Positions 60,179 to 64,000 of a DNA stretch of 64,000 nt are shown here, in pieces (position 1 is the stretch's first letter; each line of letters begins with the position of its first letter). Under the pieces are notes generated by a model that searched no databases, was not told the origin of the DNA, and was given only the letters and a program-made list of their open reading frames with translations. The translations under genes were made by a program, and so were the position numbers. Source of the stretch: UBA1431 sp002329665 (GTDB taxonomy: Bacteria > Bacillota > Clostridia > Christensenellales > UBA1431); assembly GCA_040772545.1 (NCBI GenBank), contig JAXGXY010000001.1:1-64000 (forward strand), written 5' to 3'.

Positions 60179-61265
60179 TTTCCTCGAAACGGACGCGGAA
60201 AAGCTGCAGGAGGACGCCGTCAGGGAGTTCGAAGCCGCTGCAGGGGAAGCACTTTACGCGGGCGACGAGCGGCGAATCCTCATCAATACGATGGCGGGGC
60301 TGGCCGCGGTGGCGCTCGGCCACCTGAACAGGCTCCTGAACATGGACTTTCCGCAGCACGCCGAAGGCGAATACCTCGACGAACTCGGGGCCGCAAGGGG
60401 CGTCGAGCGGATGCAGGCGCAGTACGCCGCCGTGACGCTGGAATATACGCTGAGCGCGGCGCAGGCTTCGGACGTCACGATACCCGCGGGCACGCGCGCC
60501 ACGCCCGACGGAATGTGTTTCTTCGCGACGGTCCGGGACCTCGTGATCCCGGTAGGGGAGCTTTCCGATACCGTTACCGCGGAAGCTACTGTCGCGGGCA
60601 GCGCGTTCAACGGGTTCGATATCGGGACGATCAGCCAACAGGTGGACCTGGTGCCGTTCGTGGCGTCGGTGAGCAATACGGACGCGTCCCAGGGCGGCGC
60701 GGAGACGGAGGACGACGAATCGTACCGCAAGCGCATAACGCTCTCTCTTGCATCCTACAGCGCGGCGGGGTCCGAGCTGTCGTACATCTACTGGACGCAT
60801 TCGGCCGACAGCACGATCGCCGACGTGGCGGTGCACAGCCCGCAGGCAGGCGAGGTCGTCGTCACTGTCTTGCTCGAAGACGGGCAGGCGCCCGGGCAGG
60901 CCGTCCTCGACCGCGTCGAAGACATGCTCTCGGCGCGCAGCGTGCGGCCCCTGACCGACCAGGTGACGGTGCAGGCGCCTGTGGAAGTGCCATACACCAT
61001 TGATGCCACGTACTACATCGACAGCGCCGCGCAGGCCGAGGAAGCGGATATCCGGCAGGCTGTCGAAGCCGCCGTCGACGAGTACGTGTCCTGGCAGAGA
61101 GCTGTGCTTGGCCGGCACCTCAACCCGGACGCACTGGTCCAGCGGATGCTCAACGCCGGCGCGTCCCGGGTCGTGGTCGCAGCGCCTGTTTTCGCTGAAC
61201 TCGGCCCGGACGAGCTGGCGGTGTTGTCCGGAGATGCGTCGGTCACATACGGAGGGCTGGTGTAA
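60171..61265 (+). CDS. Baseplate J protein
   Basis: A 364-residue baseplate J-like protein. Conserved blocks are GDERRILINTMAGLAAVALGHLNRLLN, GEYLDELGAARGVER, IPAGTRATPDG and DDESYRKRITLSLASYSAAGSELSYIY. It forms the wedge arms joining hub and fibres. The only in-frame start, TTG at 60171, directly abuts GGAGG, with no usual spacer; coupling to the preceding gene may matter. Confidence 0.9.
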   Translation: MRDFLETDAEKLQEDAVREFEAAAGEALYAGDERRILINTMAGLAAVALGHLNRLLNMDFPQHAEGEYLDELGAARGVERMQAQYAAVTLEYTLSAAQASDVTIPAGTRATPDGMCFFATVRDLVIPVGELSDTVTAEATVAGSAFNGFDIGTISQQVDLVPFVASVSNTDASQGGAETEDDESYRKRITLSLASYSAAGSELSYIYWTHSADSTIADVAVHSPQAGEVVVTVLLEDGQAPGQAVLDRVEDMLSARSVRPLTDQVTVQAPVEVPYTIDATYYIDSAAQAEEADIRQAVEAAVDEYVSWQRAVLGRHLNPDALVQRMLNAGASRVVVAAPVFAELGPDELAVLSGDASVTYGGLV

Positions 61266-61825
61266 TGACAATCTCGGAGGTCTCTTTCCTGGACATGGTC
61301 CCCCGGCTGTTCCGCGGGGACCGCACGGTGCGGGGGACAGCCGCCGCCTGCGACACGCTGCTGCGGACGCTTCTCTCGAAGGGGGCGATGCTGCCGCTCT
61401 GGACGCGGATCGATGAGCAGCCGGAATACATACTGGACGAGATGGCCGCGGCGCTGAACCTTCTCTGGTATGACCGCGGCGCGACCCTTGCACAGAAACG
61501 TGCCATAGTAAGCAGCGCGGAGAAGGTGTACCGCCAGCTGGGCACGCCGGCGGCCGTGCGGCAGGTGGCGGAGGACTACTTCGGGCCCGCTGCGGTGGAG
61601 GAATGGTGGGAATACGGCGGGGATCCGGGGCATTTCCGCATCAGAATACAGGCGCAGAGCCTGACGCAGGACCAGATCGACATGTTCACGAAAAAGGTCC
61701 GGTGGGTAAAACGCGCGTCCGCATGGCTTGATTCGATCACCGCGGAGGAGCCGCTTATGACCACGCTGCGCGCGGGCGGCGCCTACCACGAAGCAGGAAC
61801 GGACAATCTTAGGGAAGGAGCCTGA
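61265..61825 (+). CDS. Phage tail protein I (P2 gpI-like)
   Basis: A 186-residue protein of the tail protein I family. LLSKGAMLPLWTRIDEQPEYILDEMAAALNLLWYD and RAIVSSAEKVYRQLGTPAAVRQVAEDYFGP are typical. It links the J wedge to tail fibres. ATG overlaps the J stop by one base. Confidence 0.88.
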   Translation: MTISEVSFLDMVPRLFRGDRTVRGTAAACDTLLRTLLSKGAMLPLWTRIDEQPEYILDEMAAALNLLWYDRGATLAQKRAIVSSAEKVYRQLGTPAAVRQVAEDYFGPAAVEEWWEYGGDPGHFRIRIQAQSLTQDQIDMFTKKVRWVKRASAWLDSITAEEPLMTTLRAGGAYHEAGTDNLREGA

Positions 61826-61828
61826 TCC

Positions 61829-62545
61829 ATGGCTACATTCGGACAGCTGACAATCACGAACGCAGGGCTTGCGCTGTTGGCCAAGGCACAGACCGGGACG
61901 GCGGTGCAGTTCACGCGACTGGCCATAGGCGACGGGGAACCGGGGGCAACGGACCCCGCCACGCTCACGGCGCTGGTGAACCGCCTGCAGTGGGTGACGA
62001 TCAGCTCGATCACCCGGGACGGGACGAACGTGACGGCCGCCGGGACGTTCAACAACCAGGGCGCGACAGAATCCTTTTACTTCCGCGAGATCGGGTTGTT
62101 TGCTCAGGATCCGCAGGAAGGCGAAATCCTCTACGCGTACGGCAACGCAGGGGAGACGGCCGACGAGATCCCTGCCGAGGGCAGCCAGGTCATCGAGCGC
62201 ACGGTCAGCATCACGACGGTGCTATCGACGGAGATCGCGCTGACTGTGGAACTGGTTTCCGGAGCGTACCTTCTGGCATCCGAGTACACGGCCGGGGATA
62301 TTCTTGAAAAGCTCAAAACGGTGGACGGGAACGGCAGCGGCCTGGATGCGGATATGTTGGAAGGCTGTCACGGCGCGGATACCGGGAGCGCGAACAAGCA
62401 CGTCGTGCTGTCGACGCCTGACGGAACGGTAAAGGTGTACAAGCTGCAGGTAGGCGGCTCGACAGTAATTCCACGTATCTATGTACAGACAACGAACCCG
62501 GGTTCGGTACCTGAAGGCTCTCTCTGGATCAAACCGAAGGCGTAA
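61829..62545 (+). CDS. Tail fibre protein, P2 gpH-type N-terminus
   Basis: A 238-residue fibre. The first 150 residues are the conserved DUF3751-type attachment region (GQLTITNAGLALLAKAQTG, NVTAAGTFNNQGATESFYFREIGLFA). The C-terminal part is short and ends SVPEGSLWIKPKA. It binds the baseplate; host recognition is probably shared with the next fibre gene. ATG at 61829 after AGGGAAGGAG. Confidence 0.83.
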   Translation: MATFGQLTITNAGLALLAKAQTGTAVQFTRLAIGDGEPGATDPATLTALVNRLQWVTISSITRDGTNVTAAGTFNNQGATESFYFREIGLFAQDPQEGEILYAYGNAGETADEIPAEGSQVIERTVSITTVLSTEIALTVELVSGAYLLASEYTAGDILEKLKTVDGNGSGLDADMLEGCHGADTGSANKHVVLSTPDGTVKVYKLQVGGSTVIPRIYVQTTNPGSVPEGSLWIKPKA

Positions 62546-62558
62546 GGGGGTGTAACCT

Positions 62559-63971
62559 GTGGCGGACCTTGCCGGCACCTATGCCGCATTGACGTCCCCG
62601 AGCGGCGCGACGTACATGGCGCTGAACTACACGCTGATTTCCCGCTCCCGTATCCGCGTCTACGGCAATATCCACCTGGGGAGCGCGACGTCATGCGGTA
62701 CGGCCGAGGAACGTACGATGCGGATTGTCATTAACGGAACAACTAAGAACTATGTTGTAAAACCGACCGGGACGAACTGGGGACCGAACTCCAACCATCC
62801 GTTTGATTACACGTTCGACTTCAACGATGCCACATCAGGCACGGAACCGGCCAGGGTTTATGTGCTGGCCACCGAGACGTACCACAGCAGCCCGAGCGTG
62901 ACGTTTGATACAGGGAGCCGCACTATAACCGTTCCTTCGAGTATGCTTAGACCCGGACAGGGTTCCCAGCCTTCGGTCAGCCCGTCGAGTTACCCTGAAG
63001 ACGATATCACGATCTCCTGGGCCGCGACGCCCTATGCCACAGCGTACTACGTGGACTATTACGACGGCTCCTGGCACAGGCTCAGGGCGACGTCTGCGCG
63101 GTCAATATCAGCTTCCCTTGCGGCGATAGCTTCCCGCGGAGAGACGATCGGGTTTGCAATCAACCCGTACAACAGCTACGGCAGCGGGGGCAGGTCGCCT
63201 ACAAGGTACGTCACGCGGAACCGGGCGCCCAACAAACTGGCGACCGCGCCGACGCCCAACCACACGCTGATAGAGCCTGGGACAACCATACGGCTGTCCT
63301 TCAATAACGCAGGTGACCCGGACGGCAACCTTGCCGGGTACGAGGCGGCCATGAAAGACGCCGCCGGGGAGTGGCACAAAAACGGGAAGATCGTTGGAAG
63401 CCGGTCAGGTTCCAGTATCACGTACCTGGATGTCGACACAACCGGCTGGATACGGGGAAATCGGTGGCGGTTCTATGTGCGCGGGTACGACAGCAGAGGG
63501 ATCAGGGGGTCCTGGAGCTCAGCGTCCGCATATGTGAAAATCAACAGCGCACCGCCGGCGCCCTCGTCAATCACGGTCAGCCCCTCGCCGTTCGAGAAAT
63601 CGCTGACGGTATCATGGCCGTCCGTGACGGACCCTGACGGGAACCTTGATTACTATCAACTGCAACGGCGGATCGCCAACGACGGCGTTAACTGGGGCGA
63701 CTGGGCGACCGTGCGCACGCAGACATCAAGGTCATGGACGGAGGAACCGCCGGTGAACGACGGCGGGCTGGTGCAGTACCGCGTGCGTGCTGTCGACAAG
63801 CTTGACCAGGTATCGTCGTACAAGACGTCCGCGCAGGTAAAGCGCGAGGACGGTTCCGGGCTGAAGGTCCGGCAGGGCGGGGCGTGGGTGAAGACAGACA
63901 TTTTCGTGGGGGGCGTGAAACACGAAGTGTTTGTCAGACAGGGGGGTGGATGGGTCGAAGCAGAGAAATAA
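62559..63971 (+). CDS. Tail fibre/adsorption protein with fibronectin type III domains
   Basis: A 470-residue, strand-rich protein. Two or three fibronectin type III-like domains are seen (VSPSSYPEDDITISWAATP near 145, APNKLATAPTPNHTLIEPG near 230, PPAPSSITVSPSPFEKSLTVSWPS near 335). The end carries a repeated module, VRQGGAWVKTDIFVGG and VRQGGGWVEAEK. It is probably an adhesin at the tail tip. GTG at 62559 after GGGGG. Confidence 0.78.
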   Translation: MADLAGTYAALTSPSGATYMALNYTLISRSRIRVYGNIHLGSATSCGTAEERTMRIVINGTTKNYVVKPTGTNWGPNSNHPFDYTFDFNDATSGTEPARVYVLATETYHSSPSVTFDTGSRTITVPSSMLRPGQGSQPSVSPSSYPEDDITISWAATPYATAYYVDYYDGSWHRLRATSARSISASLAAIASRGETIGFAINPYNSYGSGGRSPTRYVTRNRAPNKLATAPTPNHTLIEPGTTIRLSFNNAGDPDGNLAGYEAAMKDAAGEWHKNGKIVGSRSGSSITYLDVDTTGWIRGNRWRFYVRGYDSRGIRGSWSSASAYVKINSAPPAPSSITVSPSPFEKSLTVSWPSVTDPDGNLDYYQLQRRIANDGVNWGDWATVRTQTSRSWTEEPPVNDGGLVQYRVRAVDKLDQVSSYKTSAQVKREDGSGLKVRQGGAWVKTDIFVGGVKHEVFVRQGGGWVEAEK

Positions 63972-63982
63972 ATATGGCACAC

Positions 63983-64000
63983 GGCCGCCTTCGGGCGGCT
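63983..64000 (+). terminator. Terminator after the last tail gene, cut by the window edge
   Basis: GCCGCC-ttcg-GGCGGC (63984-63999). The T run, if present, is outside the window. It begins 12 nt after the fibre stop. Confidence 0.65.

Noticed and set aside
61829..63971. Diversity-generating retroelement in the tail fibre genes
   Set aside because: No reverse transcriptase gene or template repeat is present in the window, and no variable C-type lectin end is seen.

Overview
The window comes from the chromosome of a high-GC, endospore-forming member of the Clostridia (Firmicutes). The evidence is Veg, SipL-, SpoIIR-, SleB- and YpeB-type sporulation/germination genes, a long Bacillus-type SRP RNA, frequent TTG/GTG starts behind strong AGGAGG ribosome sites, and Clostridia-type gene order. 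I cannot name the species.

Chromosomal part, 1 to about 31.5 kb. Positions 193-6454 form a spore/germination block: veg, sipL-like, ispE, spoIIR, sleB, ypeB. A divergent pair at 7 kb (small membrane protein / DUF1934 protein) and a 645-base gene-free stretch lead to rho. Then follow deoC, rpmE, a DUF1385 membrane protein, prmC, prfA, a ZIP metal transporter, sua5, a YwlE-type phosphatase and rpiB. This resembles the rho-to-rpiB run of Bacillus and Clostridium. Where those genomes carry the F-type atp operon nearby, this one has a nine-gene V/A-type ATPase operon (H-I-K-E-C-F-A-B-D). Its rotor subunit has the residue set of Na+-coupled rings. The SRP RNA gene, a QueG-like iron-sulfur protein (minus strand), a zinc-dependent phospholipase C-like protein and a KtrB/KtrA potassium uptake pair follow. 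A 63-bp hairpin repeat occurs at the window's left edge and again after rho.

Prophage part, about 31.5 kb to the right edge. A tRNA-Ser(GGA) gene is followed by a convergent tyrosine integrase. A CI-like S24 repressor and a Cro-like gene diverge around three evenly spaced operators. Four small overlapping or closely spaced genes precede a recombination/replication module: RecF/SMC-like ATPase, Sak4-like ATPase, DUF669, SF2 helicase, PriCT-2 primase-helicase and RusA. An iteron-like repeat cluster with a long hairpin lies just after the primase gene. A DUF1492 late regulator, a Cys/Gly-rich microprotein and a cos site resembling that of lambda lead into a lambda-like head module (Nu1/GpA terminase, portal, ClpP-type protease with a nested scaffold start, decoration protein, capsid). 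A contractile-tail module of P2/Mu type follows (sheath, tube, chaperone with a -1 frameshift, tape measure, X, D, spike, NlpC/P60 baseplate protein, W/gp25, J, I, fibres). The window ends inside the terminator after a fibronectin-type fibre gene. Lysis genes and attR must lie beyond it.

Most of the window matches known families. The least explained items are the iteron cluster overlapping a small reading frame, the exactly 42-bp operator periodicity, the Cys/Gly-rich microprotein beside the packaging region, the 63-bp repeat, and a possible structured RNA near 6.6 kb. I see no clear sign of a wholly new multi-gene system.
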